DNA of 64,000 nt, taken from NCBI RefSeq assembly GCF_033366695.1, contig NZ_JAOBTQ010000001.1, forward strand, positions 2,294,001 to 2,358,000. The letters run 5' to 3'. Below, in pieces: positions 40,791 through 49,527 of the stretch (its first letter is position 1; each line of letters begins with the position of its first letter). This stretch comes from Streptomyces sp. SCL15-4 (lineage in GTDB: Bacteria; Actinomycetota; Actinomycetes; Streptomycetales; Streptomycetaceae). The notes below the pieces were generated by a model that had not been told where the DNA came from, did no database searches, and worked only from the letters and a program-made list of their open reading frames with translations. Both the position numbers and the translations under genes were made by a program.

Positions 40791-42179
40791 CTACTCGGCC
40801 GACACCACGCTCACCGGGCCGATGCCGAGCGCCTCGACCGGTGCCTTGATCTGGGCGGCGTCGCCGACGAGGACGGTCACCAGGCGGTCCACCGGGAAGG
40901 CGTTCACGACGGCCGCGGTGGCCTCCACCGTGCCCGTGGCGGCCAGCTGCCGGTACAGCGTCGCCTGGAAGTCGTCGGGCAGGTGCTGCTCGACCTGGTC
41001 GGCCAGCGTGCCCGCGACGGCCGCCGCGGTCTCGTACTTCAGCGGCGCCACGCCGACGAGGTTCTGCACGGCGACGTCCCGCTCGGTGTCGGTCAGCCCC
41101 TCCGCGGCGACGGTGCGCAGCACCTTCCACAGGTCGTCCAGCGCCGGACCGGTGTTCGGCGTGTCCACGGAGCCGCTGATGGCGAGCATCGCCGCGCCGC
41201 TGCCGTCCGGCGCGGACCTGAGGACCTGCCCGAAGGAGCGCACGCCGTAGGTGTAGCCCTTCTCCTCGCGCAGGACGCGGTCCAGCCGGGAGGTGAGGGT
41301 GCCGCCGAGGCAGTACGTGCCGAGCACCTGGGCGGGCCACACCCGGTCGTGCCGGTCGGGACCGATCCGGCCGATCAGCAGCTGCGTCTGCACGGCGCCG
41401 GGCCGGTCCACGATGACCACGCGCCCGGTGTCGTCGGCGGTCACCGGCGGCACCGGCCGGGGCTCGCCGGGGGTGCCGGTCCAGGCGCCCAGGGTGTCGG
41501 CGAGCAGCGCGTCGAGGTCGGTGCCGGTCAGGTCGCCGACGACGACCAGAGTGGCGGTGGCGGGCCGCACATGGCGGTCGTAGAAGGCGCGTACGGCCGC
41601 GGCGTCGATCTTCTCGACGGTCTCCTCGGTGCCCTGGCGCGGCCGGGACATGCGCGAGGTCGCCGGGAACAGCTCCTTGGAGAGTTCCTTGGCGGCCCGG
41701 CGGGAGGGGTTGGCCAGCTCGTGCGGGATCTCGTCCAGGCGGTTGCGCACGAGGCGCTCGACCTCGCTCGGGGCGAAGGCGGGGGCGCGCAGCGCGTCGG
41801 CGAGCAGGCCGAGGCCCTTGGCCAGGCGGGAGGCGGGGACCTCCAGGCCGAGCCGGACGCCGGGGTGGTCCGCGTGCGCGTCCAGGGTGGCGCCCGCGCG
41901 CTCCAGTTCGGCGGCGAACTCCTCCGCGGAGTGCTTGTCGGTGCCCTCGGAGAAGGCGCGCGCCATGATCGTGGCGACGCCGTCCAGGCCGGCCGGCTCG
42001 GCGTCCAGCGGCGCGTCCAGCAGCACCTCGACGGCGACGACCTGCTGGCCGGGCCGGTGGCAGCGCAGCACGGTCAGGCCGTTGTCGAGCGCGGTGCGCT
42101 CGGGGGCGGGGAACGCCCACGGCCTGGCCTCGCCGGGCTGCGGCTGAGGGTGGAACTCCATGGTGGCGAGCTCGGTCAC
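40791..42179 (-). CDS. M16-family protease-like subunit without zinc motif
   Basis: A 462-residue M16 (insulinase/MPP) protein with both M16 halves: TALDNGLTVLRCHRPGQQVV starts the first, YTYGVRSFGQVL with YCLGGTLTSRLDRVLREEKG marks the second. Where active members carry HxxEH this protein reads MARAFSEGTDKHSAEEF, so the zinc site is lost. It overlaps the active neighbour by four bases (GTGA) and probably forms the non-catalytic half of a heterodimer, as in the alpha subunit of mitochondrial processing peptidase. Start GTG 42179. Confidence 0.88.
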   Translation of the reverse strand: MTELATMEFHPQPQPGEARPWAFPAPERTALDNGLTVLRCHRPGQQVVAVEVLLDAPLDAEPAGLDGVATIMARAFSEGTDKHSAEEFAAELERAGATLDAHADHPGVRLGLEVPASRLAKGLGLLADALRAPAFAPSEVERLVRNRLDEIPHELANPSRRAAKELSKELFPATSRMSRPRQGTEETVEKIDAAAVRAFYDRHVRPATATLVVVGDLTGTDLDALLADTLGAWTGTPGEPRPVPPVTADDTGRVVIVDRPGAVQTQLLIGRIGPDRHDRVWPAQVLGTYCLGGTLTSRLDRVLREEKGYTYGVRSFGQVLRSAPDGSGAAMLAISGSVDTPNTGPALDDLWKVLRTVAAEGLTDTERDVAVQNLVGVAPLKYETAAAVAGTLADQVEQHLPDDFQATLYRQLAATGTVEATAAVVNAFPVDRLVTVLVGDAAQIKAPVEALGIGPVSVVSAE

Positions 42180-43579
42180 TTGGCCGTCTCCTCGTTCTCG
42201 GTCTCGTCGCGGCCCGCCTCTACGGTCGCTTCCTGCTCCGGGTCCTGCGGCACGTCGGCGTCCGGGGCGGCCTCCGGGGACTTCGGTTCGTAGACGAGGA
42301 CCGCGCGGTTGTCGGGCCGCAGGCGGGCCGCCGCGACCTCCTGGACCTCCTGCGGAGTGACCTCCAGGACGCGCTTGACGGCGGTCAGGGCGAGCTGCGG
42401 GTCGCCGAACAGGACGGCGAACCGGCACAGTTCGTCGGCGCGGCCGGCGACCGTGCCGAGCCGGTCCAGCCACTCGCGTTCCAGCTGGGCCTGGGCGCGC
42501 TCCATCTCCTCGGCGGTGGGGCCCTCCGCGGCGAAGCGGGCCAGCTCCTCGTCGATGGCGGCCTCGATCACCGGCACCTCGACGTCACCGGAGGTCTTCA
42601 CGTCCAGCCAGCCCATGGAGGGCGCGCCGGCCAGACGCAGCAGGCCGAAGCCGGCGGCGACGGCCGTACGGTCGCGGCGCACCAGGCGGTTGTACAGGCG
42701 GGAGGACTCGCCGCCGCCGAGGATGGTCAGGGCGAGGTCGACCGCGTCGCACGCGCGCGTGCCGTCGTGCGGGAGCCGGTAGGCGGCCATCAGGGCGCGC
42801 GCCGGGACCTCCTCCACGAGGACCTCGCGCTTCTGCTCGCCGATGATGTCCGGCAGGGAGCCGTCGCGGGGCGCGGGCTTGCCGTCGTGGGAGGCGATGG
42901 AGCCGAAGTACTTCTCGATCCAGGCGAGGGTCTGCTCCGGGTCGATGTCGCCGACCACGGAGAGCACCGCGTTGTTCGGCGCGTAGTAGGTGCGGAAGAA
43001 CCGGCGGGCGTCCTCCAGGGTGGCCGCGTCCAGGTCCGCCATCGAACCGATCGGCGTGTGGTGGTACGGGTGGCCCTCCGGGTAGGACAGGGCGGTCAGC
43101 TTCTCGAAGGCGGTGCCGTAGGGGACGTTGTCGTAGCGCTGGCGGCGCTCGTTCTTGACGACGTCCCGCTGGTTCTCCATGGACTCCTCGTCCAGGGCGG
43201 CCAGCAGCGAGCCCATGCGGTCCGCCTCCAGCCAGAGGGCCAGCTCCAGCTGGTGGGCGGGCATGGTCTCGAAGTAGTTGGTGCGCTCGAAGCTGGTGGT
43301 GCCGTTCAGCGAGCCGCCGGCGCCCTGCACCAGCTCGAAGTGGCCGTTGCCCTTGACCTGTGCCGAGCCCTGGAACATCAGGTGCTCGAAAAGGTGAGCC
43401 AGGCCGGTACGCCCCTTGACTTCGTGGCGGGAGCCGACGTCGTACCAGAGGCAGACCGCCGCCACCGGGGTCAGGTGGTCCTCGGAGAGCACCACGCGGA
43501 GACCGTTGGCCAGGCGGTGCTCGGTCGCTGTCAGGCCCCCGGAGCCTGCCTCGGCTGTGGTCGTGTGACCCATGGGCAT
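42176..43579 (-). CDS. M16-family zinc metalloprotease, catalytic subunit
   Basis: A 467-residue M16 protease. The inverted zinc motif is HLFEHLMFQG (HxxEH), with the downstream glutamate in ESMENQRDVVKNERRQRYDN as third ligand side. The second M16 domain carries the substrate-binding region (LALTILGGGESSRLYNRLVR). It lacks a signal peptide and should be cytoplasmic; peptide fragments or leader peptides are likely substrates. An acidic tail of about 40 residues ends the protein. Start ATG 43579 has AAGGG at six bases; ATG 43573 is also in frame. The next gene encodes the catalytically dead partner. Confidence 0.9.
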   Translation of the reverse strand: MPMGHTTTAEAGSGGLTATEHRLANGLRVVLSEDHLTPVAAVCLWYDVGSRHEVKGRTGLAHLFEHLMFQGSAQVKGNGHFELVQGAGGSLNGTTSFERTNYFETMPAHQLELALWLEADRMGSLLAALDEESMENQRDVVKNERRQRYDNVPYGTAFEKLTALSYPEGHPYHHTPIGSMADLDAATLEDARRFFRTYYAPNNAVLSVVGDIDPEQTLAWIEKYFGSIASHDGKPAPRDGSLPDIIGEQKREVLVEEVPARALMAAYRLPHDGTRACDAVDLALTILGGGESSRLYNRLVRRDRTAVAAGFGLLRLAGAPSMGWLDVKTSGDVEVPVIEAAIDEELARFAAEGPTAEEMERAQAQLEREWLDRLGTVAGRADELCRFAVLFGDPQLALTAVKRVLEVTPQEVQEVAAARLRPDNRAVLVYEPKSPEAAPDADVPQDPEQEATVEAGRDETENEETAK

Positions 43580-43897
43580 GTACGTCCCTTCGCGAGCGGA
43601 GGCGGTTGATGGAAACCGCGGTTTTGCTGCCGTTCCTGCCACTGTATGCAAAGCGTGCGGGGCCTTCGCGAAGTTCCCGCGCACGTACGCCGACAGCGGA
43701 TCGCGTACCCTGCGTCGGACCCCCTCCCGGACGGTTCTCCGGTGCCAGGGGCGGGCCGCTCCCCCGGTGCCGCCCGGACCGGGTCGTGGCACGGGTTGTC
43801 AGTGCCTCGGTCCACAATGGTCCGCGTCAGATCCGTCAAACGCTTCAGCAAGAGCGCCCCGTAGGCGAGCGACCAGATCAGAAGGAGCCAGGCAGCG
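43580..43897. promoter_or_regulatory. Divergent promoter region of parC and the M16 operon
   Basis: A 318-base spacer. Toward the M16 genes the minus strand has TACAGT near 43645 as a possible -10 box; toward parC the segment ends with GAAGGAG as ribosome site about ten bases before ATG 43898. No further gene was recognised. Confidence 0.35.
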
Positions 43898-46354
43898 ATG
43901 GCCCGCCGCAGCACGAAGACCCCGCCGCCCGACGATTCGTTCGAGGAGAGAATCCTCGACATCGACGTCGTGGACGAGATGCGTGGCTCCTACCTCGAGT
44001 ACGCGTACTCGGTCATCTACTCGCGCGCCCTGCCGGACGCCCGTGACGGCCTGAAACCGGTGCACCGCCGGATCGTTTACCAGATGAACGAGATGGGCCT
44101 GCGCCCCGAACGCGGCTATGTGAAGTGCGCGCGCGTCGTCGGCGAGGTCATGGGCAAGCTCCACCCGCACGGCGACGCGTCGATCTACGACGCGCTGGTG
44201 CGCATGGCGCAGCCCTTCTCCATGCGCGTGCCGCTCGTCGACGGCCACGGCAACTTCGGTTCGCTGGGCAACGACGACCCGCCGGCCGCCATGCGGTACA
44301 CCGAGTGCCGGATGGCCGAGGCGACGGGCCTGATGACGGAGTCGATCGACGAGGACACGGTCGACTTCGCACCGAACTACGACGGCCAGGAGCAGGAGCC
44401 GGTGGCCCTGCCCGCCGCCTTCCCGAACCTGCTGGTCAACGGCTCATCGGGCATCGCGGTCGGCATGGCGACGAACATGCCGCCGCACAACCTGCGCGAG
44501 GTCATCGCCGCCGCCCGCCATCTGATCCGGCAGCCGAACGCCGACCTGGACGCGCTGATGAAGCACGTCCCGGGACCCGACCTGCCCACCGGCGGCCGGA
44601 TCGTCGGCCTGGACGGCATCCGGGACGCGTACGCGACCGGCCGCGGCACCTTCAAGATCCGCGCGACGGTCTCCATCGAGGACTTCACCGCCCGCCGCAA
44701 GGGCCTGGTGGTCACGGAACTGCCGTTCACCGTCGGCCCCGAGAAGGTCATCGCGAAGATCAAGGACCTGGTCAACGCGAAGAAGGTCCAGGGCATCGCC
44801 GACGTCAAGGACCTCACCGACCGCGAGCACGGCCTGCGTCTGGTCGTCGAGATCAAGAACGGCTTCGTGCCGGAGGCGATCCTGGAGCAGCTCTACAAGC
44901 TGACTCCGATGGAGGAGTCCTTCGGCATCAACAACGTCGCCCTGGTCGACGGCCAGCCGCTCACCCTGGGTCTGAAGGAGCTGCTGGAGGTCTATCTGGA
45001 CCACCGGTTCGACGTGGTCCGGCGGCGCAGCGAGTTCCGCCGCGGCAAGAAGCGCGACCGGCTGCACCTGGTCGAGGGTCTGCTGACCGCGCTGGTCGAC
45101 ATCGACGAGGTCATCCGGATCATCCGGTCCAGCGAGAACTCCGCGCAGGCCAAGGAGCGCCTGATCGAGCGCTTCTCGCTGAGCGAGGTACAGACGCAGT
45201 ACATCCTCGACACGCCGCTGCGCCGGCTCACCAAGTACGACCGGATCGAGCTGGAGGCGGAGAAGGACAAGCTCACCGCGGAGATCGAGGAGCTGACCCG
45301 GATCCTGGAGTCCGACGCGGAGCTGCGCAAGCTGGTCTCGGCGGAACTGGCGGCCGTGGCGAAGAAGTTCGGCACCGACCGGCGCACGGTCCTGCTGGAG
45401 TCCGCGGCCACTCCGGTCGCCGTGCCGCTGCAGGTGGCCGACGACCCGTGCCGGGTGCTGCTGTCCTCGACGGGGCTGCTGGCCCGTACGGCGACCGACG
45501 CGCCGCTTCCGCGGGCGGCGGGCGGCAAGCGGGTCAAGCACGACGTGATCGTCTCGGCTGTGCGGACGACCGCGCGCGGGGTGATCGGGGCGGTGACCTC
45601 GGCGGGCCGGCTGCTGCGCATCAACGTCGTCGACCTGCCGCAGCTGCCCGAGCCGGTGGGCGCGCCGAACCTCTCCGGCGGGGCGCCGCTGGCGGAGTTC
45701 GTCTCTCTGGAGGACGACGAGACGCTGGTCTGCCTGACCACGCTGGACGAGTCGTCGCCGGGCCTGGCGCTCGGCACCGAGCAGGGCGTCGTCAAGCGGG
45801 TGGTGCCCGACTATCCGTCCAACAAGGACGAGTTGGAGGTCATCACGCTCAAGGAGGGCGACCGGATCGTCGGCGCGGTGGAGCTGCGCACCGGCGAGGA
45901 GGACCTGGTGTTCATCACGGACGACGCGCAGCTGCTGCGTTTCCAGGCCTCCATCGTCCGCCCGCAGGGCCGCCCGGCGGGCGGCATGGCGGGCATCAAG
46001 CTCACCGAGGGCGCGAAGGTGATCTCCTTCACGGCGGTCGACCCGGCCGCCGACGCGGTGGTGTTCACGGTGGCGGGCTCGCGCGGCACGCTGGACGACT
46101 CGGTGCAGACGACGGCCAAGCTGACCCCGTTCGACCAGTACCCGCGCAAGGGCCGGGCCACGGGCGGGGTGCGCTGCCAGCGGTTCCTGAAGGGCGAGGA
46201 CTGCCTCTCGGTGGCCTGGGCGGGCCCGGCGCCGGCCCGGGCGGCACAGAAGAACGGCACCCCGGCGGAGCTGCCGGAACCGGACCCGCGCCGGGACGGC
46301 TCGGGCACGTCACTGCCGAAGACGGTGGCGGTGGTGGCGGGACCGGTGCTCTAG
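43898..46354 (+). CDS. parC: Topoisomerase IV subunit A (gyrase-A-like)
   Basis: An 818-residue type IIA topoisomerase A subunit. The DNA-cleavage tyrosine is in [10 protein letters not shown] (about Y134); the winged-helix region contains [14 protein letters not shown], and the C-terminal DNA-wrapping beta-propeller starts near residue 500 with six blade-like repeats (for example [20 protein letters not shown]). Streptomyces has this second GyrA-like gene besides gyrA, acting with the parE product encoded about 10 kb away. In the quinolone-resistance region the Ser83-equivalent of E. coli GyrA is alanine (A94), as in mycobacterial GyrA. The propeller ends with a proline-rich tail. Confidence 0.93.
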   Translation: MARRSTKTPPPDDSFEERILDIDVVDEMRGSYLEYAYSVIYSRALPDARDGLKPVHRRIVYQMNEMGLRPERGYVKCARVVGEVMGKLHPHGDASIYDALVRMAQPFSMRVPLVDGHGNFGSLGNDDPPAAMRYTECRMAEATGLMTESIDEDTVDFAPNYDGQEQEPVALPAAFPNLLVNGSSGIAVGMATNMPPHNLREVIAAARHLIRQPNADLDALMKHVPGPDLPTGGRIVGLDGIRDAYATGRGTFKIRATVSIEDFTARRKGLVVTELPFTVGPEKVIAKIKDLVNAKKVQGIADVKDLTDREHGLRLVVEIKNGFVPEAILEQLYKLTPMEESFGINNVALVDGQPLTLGLKELLEVYLDHRFDVVRRRSEFRRGKKRDRLHLVEGLLTALVDIDEVIRIIRSSENSAQAKERLIERFSLSEVQTQYILDTPLRRLTKYDRIELEAEKDKLTAEIEELTRILESDAELRKLVSAELAAVAKKFGTDRRTVLLESAATPVAVPLQVADDPCRVLLSSTGLLARTATDAPLPRAAGGKRVKHDVIVSAVRTTARGVIGAVTSAGRLLRINVVDLPQLPEPVGAPNLSGGAPLAEFVSLEDDETLVCLTTLDESSPGLALGTEQGVVKRVVPDYPSNKDELEVITLKEGDRIVGAVELRTGEEDLVFITDDAQLLRFQASIVRPQGRPAGGMAGIKLTEGAKVISFTAVDPAADAVVFTVAGSRGTLDDSVQTTAKLTPFDQYPRKGRATGGVRCQRFLKGEDCLSVAWAGPAPARAAQKNGTPAELPEPDPRRDGSGTSLPKTVAVVAGPVL

Positions 46355-46360
46355 CGACCC

Positions 46361-46935
46361 GGGCGGAAGCCCGGCAGGGCGACTCGGGCGGAAGCCCGGC
46401 AGGACGGCCGGGGCCGGAGCCCAGCACGACGGCCCGAGCCAAGAGCCTGACAGGACGGCCGGGGCCGGCAGCCCGGCAGGGCGATCCGAGCCGGAGCCTG
46501 GCAGGGTGGCCGGACGGAAGCCAGGGAGGGTGGCCCGAGCGGAAGCTCCGCAGGGCGATCCGAGCCGGAGCCTGGCATAGGGGCCGGACGGAAGCCGGGG
46601 AGGGTGACCGAGCGGAAGCCCGACACGGCAACCCGAGCAGGAGCCCGACAGGACCGCCCGGGCCGAAGCCCGAGACGGCGCCCCGAGCCGGAGCCCGGCA
46701 CGGGGCCCGGGTGGGTGCCCGGGTGGGTGACCCGAGCGGAAGCCCGAGCCGAAGCCCGGCACGGCGGCCCGGGCGGAAGCCCCGCAGTACGACCCGGGCC
46801 AAGAGCCTGACAGCACGGCCCGGGCCGGCAGCCCGGCAGGGCGATCCGAGCCGAAGCCTGGCAGGGTGGCCGGACGGAGGCCCCGCAGGGCGGCCCGGGC
46901 CGGAGCCGGCAGGACGGCCCGGGCGGAGGCTAGAG
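46361..46935. repeat. Tandem array of about 23 imperfect 25-bp units
   Basis: Directly after the parC stop the DNA consists of units of 24-26 bases, most beginning GCCCGGCAGG or GCCTGGCAGG and ending GAGCCGGA or GGGCGGAA. Length changes between units exclude a continuous protein reading. There is a higher-order repeat as well: the 77-79 bases from 46441 recur from 46801, exactly 360 bases on, with about three differences, and part of it recurs about 73 bases further on near 46551. The array ends just before the convergent CobW-type gene stop. Units are partly self-complementary, so transcripts could fold into many small stems. Confidence 0.9.
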
Positions 46936-46953
46936 GGGCGACCCGGGTGGGGA

Positions 46954-48045
46954 CTAGAGGGGCGGCTCCGCCAGGTCGGCTGCCGCCTCGTCCTCGTCCG
47001 GTCCCTGTACGTAGCGCAGGACGCCCCACATGCCGTGCTCGTCGGCGTGCGGGGTGTCGTTCGCGCAGGCCTCCAGTTCCTTGCGGAGGGCGGCCGCGTC
47101 GATGCCGGAGCCGATCAGCACGAGCTGGGTGAGCCGGTCGTCACCGGGTGCCCAGGGTTCCGGGTAGAAGCGCAGGAACCGGCCGACGGCGTGCACGGTG
47201 TAGCGGTTGAACGTGTCGTACGGCCCGAAGTCGACGTATCCCTTGATCCGGTACAGCCCCTCGGGCCGGCTGTCCAGGAACCGCATGAGCCGCCGGGGCT
47301 CCAGAGGGACGGCGGAGGTGTGGGACAGGCTGTCGTAGCCGGTGTGCAGGTGCCCGGCCCCGCCCGGGTCCCCGTGGTCGTGCAGGTCCTCGAAGGACAG
47401 CTGGCCGATGCGCTCCTCGGTCGGCCGGCAGTCGAAGAGGAACTCGGGATCGATCCTGCCGTAGGTGGCGGGCACGACGGCCGCGCGGTCGGTGAGCGAG
47501 CGGACGAGCCCGAGGACCCGGTCGGCGTCGGCGGCGCGGTCGAGCTTGTTGACGACGACCAGGTCGGCGAGCGCGAGGTGCCGGTCGATCTCCGGATGCT
47601 TCGCGCGCGTGCCGTCGAACTCGGCGGCGTCGACCACCTCGACCAGGCCGCCGTAGACGATGCCGGGGTGCTCGCTGGCCAGGACCATGCGCACGAGTTC
47701 CTGGGGTTCGGCGAGTCCGCTGGCCTCGATGACGATCACGTCGATGCCGGCGGCGGGCGCGGCGAGCCGGTCCAGGTACAGGTCGAGTTCCCCGGCGTCG
47801 ACGGCGCAGCACAGGCAGCCGTTGCCGAGCGAGACGGTCGAGTCGCCGAGAGCGCCGGCGACGGCCATCGCGTCGATCTCGATGGCGCCGAAGTCGTTGA
47901 CGATGGCCCCGATGCGACTGCCTCCGCTGCGGTGCAGCAGGTGGTTGAGGAGCGTGGTCTTCCCGGAACCCAGAAAACCGGCGAGCACGACGACCGGAAT
48001 CTGCCGCGGACCGCCGCCGCTTCCGCTTACCAAGCTGTTCCCCAA
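46954..48045 (-). CDS. CobW/COG0523-family GTPase (metallochaperone type)
   Basis: A 363-residue G3E GTPase. The P-loop is AGFLGSGKTTLLNHLL; the metal motif is GNGCLCCAV (CxCC); IEASGLAEPQEL is switch-like, NKLD the guanine specificity motif, and the CobW_C domain starts near residue 245 with RLMRFLDSRP. Members deliver zinc or cobalt to client enzymes under metal shortage. No clear Zur box was seen upstream. Start TTG 48045 has AGAGG seven bases upstream. The gene converges on parC with the repeat array between. Confidence 0.9.
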   Translation of the reverse strand: MGNSLVSGSGGGPRQIPVVVLAGFLGSGKTTLLNHLLHRSGGSRIGAIVNDFGAIEIDAMAVAGALGDSTVSLGNGCLCCAVDAGELDLYLDRLAAPAAGIDVIVIEASGLAEPQELVRMVLASEHPGIVYGGLVEVVDAAEFDGTRAKHPEIDRHLALADLVVVNKLDRAADADRVLGLVRSLTDRAAVVPATYGRIDPEFLFDCRPTEERIGQLSFEDLHDHGDPGGAGHLHTGYDSLSHTSAVPLEPRRLMRFLDSRPEGLYRIKGYVDFGPYDTFNRYTVHAVGRFLRFYPEPWAPGDDRLTQLVLIGSGIDAAALRKELEACANDTPHADEHGMWGVLRYVQGPDEDEAAADLAEPPL

Positions 48046-48068
48046 CGGGCGACCTCTCAGACGTACCA

Positions 48069-48093
48069 GCGCGCACCGGCTCCCGGTGCGCGC
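48069..48093 (-). promoter_or_regulatory. 11-bp hairpin in the leader of the CobW gene
   Basis: GCGCGCACCGG (48069-48079) and CCGGTGCGCGC (48083-48093) pair perfectly around CTC, about 25 bases upstream of the TTG start. It could be an operator or an attenuating stem; nothing decides between these. Confidence 0.5.
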
Positions 48094-48161
48094 ACGGGCG
48101 TGGACGGAGCGTCCAGGATACGAGCGGCGGGAAGCCGACTCGGGGTGACGACCGGTTCACA

Positions 48162-48194
48162 TTGATGGAATCAACATGTGGCCGTCAACATGTG
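48162..48194 (+). promoter_or_regulatory. Repeats upstream of the HTH-citrate synthase gene
   Basis: TTGAT-GGA-ATCAA (48162-48174) is an inverted repeat, and TCAACATGTG occurs twice, at 48171-48180 and 48185-48194, 14 bases apart. They stand 24-56 bases before ATG 48218. The downstream protein has its own DNA-binding head, so autoregulation is the simplest idea. Confidence 0.5.
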
Positions 48195-48217
48195 CAGAGG
48201 CCGCTACGGTGGCCCTC

Positions 48218-49474
48218 ATGCGCGATCACGACACCGTCCCCCACCTCCCCGGGCGTCGGCTGACCACCAAGGAGACCGCCGAACTGCTCGGTGTGAAGCC
48301 CGAGACGGTCTACGCGTATGTGAGCCGAGGTCTGCTCAGCAGCAGGCGTGCGGCCGGCGGCCGGGCCAGCACCTTCGAGGCCGGGGAGGTCGAGGCGCTC
48401 GCCCGCCGCAACCGGCGCGAGGCCGCCGGCAGCCCGGGCACCGGCGGCGACCTGTCCGTCCGCACCCGCATCACGCTGATCGAGCGGGACCGGTACTACT
48501 TCCGCGGCGTCGACGCCGTCGAGCTGGCCACCCGTCACCCCTACGAGGAGGTCGCGGAGTGGCTGTGGACCGGCCGGCCCGCCCCGGGAGCGACGTTCAC
48601 CGCGCCCGCGGCCACCGTCGAGGCCGCCCGGCGCGCGGTGGACGCCCTGTCCGAGCACGCCTCCCCGGTCGACCGGCTGCGGGTGGCGGCGATCGCCGCG
48701 GCGGCCGAGGACCCGCTGCGCTTCGACCTGTCCGAGGAGGCCGTGCTGCACACGGCGCGCACCCTCGTCCCCACCCTCGTCGCCGCGCTGCCGCCGGCCC
48801 GGCACGGCCACAAGGACGACGGCCCGCTGGCCCACCGCCTGTGGGGCCGGCTGACCGGCCGCCCGGCCGACGAGGCCTCCCTGCGCGTCCTGGACACCGC
48901 GCTGGCCCTGCTGGCCGACCACGACCTGGCCGCGTCCACGCTGGCGGTCCGGGTCGCCGCCTCGGCCCGGGCACACGCCTACGCCGCCGTCTCCGCCGGG
49001 CTCGGCGTACTGGAGGGCCCGCTGCACGGCGCGGCCTGCGGTCTGGCCCACCGGATGCTGCTGGACGTGCTCGACCAGGGCACGGCGGTCCCGGTGATCG
49101 CCGAGGAACTGCGCGCGGGCCGCCGCGTCCCCGGCCTCGGCCACCCGCTGTACACCGGCGAGGACCCCCGCGCGCGGGCGTTGTTCGCGCTGCTGGAGCA
49201 GGTCCCGCGCGCGGAGCCCGCGCTGCTCGCGGCCCGGGACGTCGTCGCCACCACCGCCCGGCACACCCCGCTGCACGCCAACGTCGACCTGGCCCTCGCT
49301 GTGTTCACCGCCTCCAGCGGCATGCCCGCCGCGGCCGGCGAGACGATCTTCGCCGTCGCCCGGACCGCGGGCTGGATCGCCCACGCCCTGGAGGAGTACG
49401 GCGAGCGGCCGCTGCGCATGCGCCCCAGCGGCCACTACGTCGGCCCGCGCCCGCCCCGGACCCTCCCGGAGTAG
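48218..49474 (+). CDS. Citrate-synthase-like protein with N-terminal HTH
   Basis: A 418-residue protein. Residues 8-65 form an excisionase/MerR-type helix-turn-helix (LTTKETAELLGVKPETVYAY, VSRGLLSS), followed by a complete but divergent citrate synthase fold. The active-site blocks are recognisable: GPLHGAACGLAH (first His), VPGLGHPLYTGEDPRAR (second His) and HANVDLALAVF (Asp), so activity is plausible. The head is a real DNA-binding type, hinting that the protein senses oxaloacetate, acetyl-CoA or another metabolite and regulates genes, or is a paired synthase. Start ATG 48218; an upstream GTG frame is not needed by the domain. Confidence 0.87.
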   Translation: MRDHDTVPHLPGRRLTTKETAELLGVKPETVYAYVSRGLLSSRRAAGGRASTFEAGEVEALARRNRREAAGSPGTGGDLSVRTRITLIERDRYYFRGVDAVELATRHPYEEVAEWLWTGRPAPGATFTAPAATVEAARRAVDALSEHASPVDRLRVAAIAAAAEDPLRFDLSEEAVLHTARTLVPTLVAALPPARHGHKDDGPLAHRLWGRLTGRPADEASLRVLDTALALLADHDLAASTLAVRVAASARAHAYAAVSAGLGVLEGPLHGAACGLAHRMLLDVLDQGTAVPVIAEELRAGRRVPGLGHPLYTGEDPRARALFALLEQVPRAEPALLAARDVVATTARHTPLHANVDLALAVFTASSGMPAAAGETIFAVARTAGWIAHALEEYGERPLRMRPSGHYVGPRPPRTLPE

Positions 49475-49508
49475 GACACGGCCGGGCCGGAAGTCACCGC
49501 GGGGCGAG

Positions 49509-49527
49509 TCAGGTTAGGCTCACCTCT
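49509..49527 (+). promoter_or_regulatory. Iron box (DmdR/IdeR-type) abutting the start codon
   Basis: TCAGGTTAGGCTCACCTCT matches the 19-bp actinobacterial iron box (TTAGGTTAGGCTAACCTAA) at 15 positions. It ends one base before the GTG start of the sucrase/ferredoxin-like gene. TAGGCT inside it also looks like a -10 box, so the regulator would block the promoter itself and the message would be leaderless. Confidence 0.75.

Noticed and set aside
43797..43824. Promoter TTGTCA/CACAAT before parC
   Set aside because: The spacing of 11 bases is far too short for a sigma-70-type promoter.
46361..46935. CRISPR array
   Set aside because: Units follow each other directly with no unique spacers, and there are no cas genes.
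46065..47029. Several minus-strand frames across the repeat array
   Set aside because: They translate a repeat whose unit is not a multiple of three and varies in length; no ribosome site and no conserved domain.
48046..48160. Zur box upstream of the CobW-type gene
   Set aside because: No sequence close to the Streptomyces Zur consensus is visible; only a GC hairpin is present.
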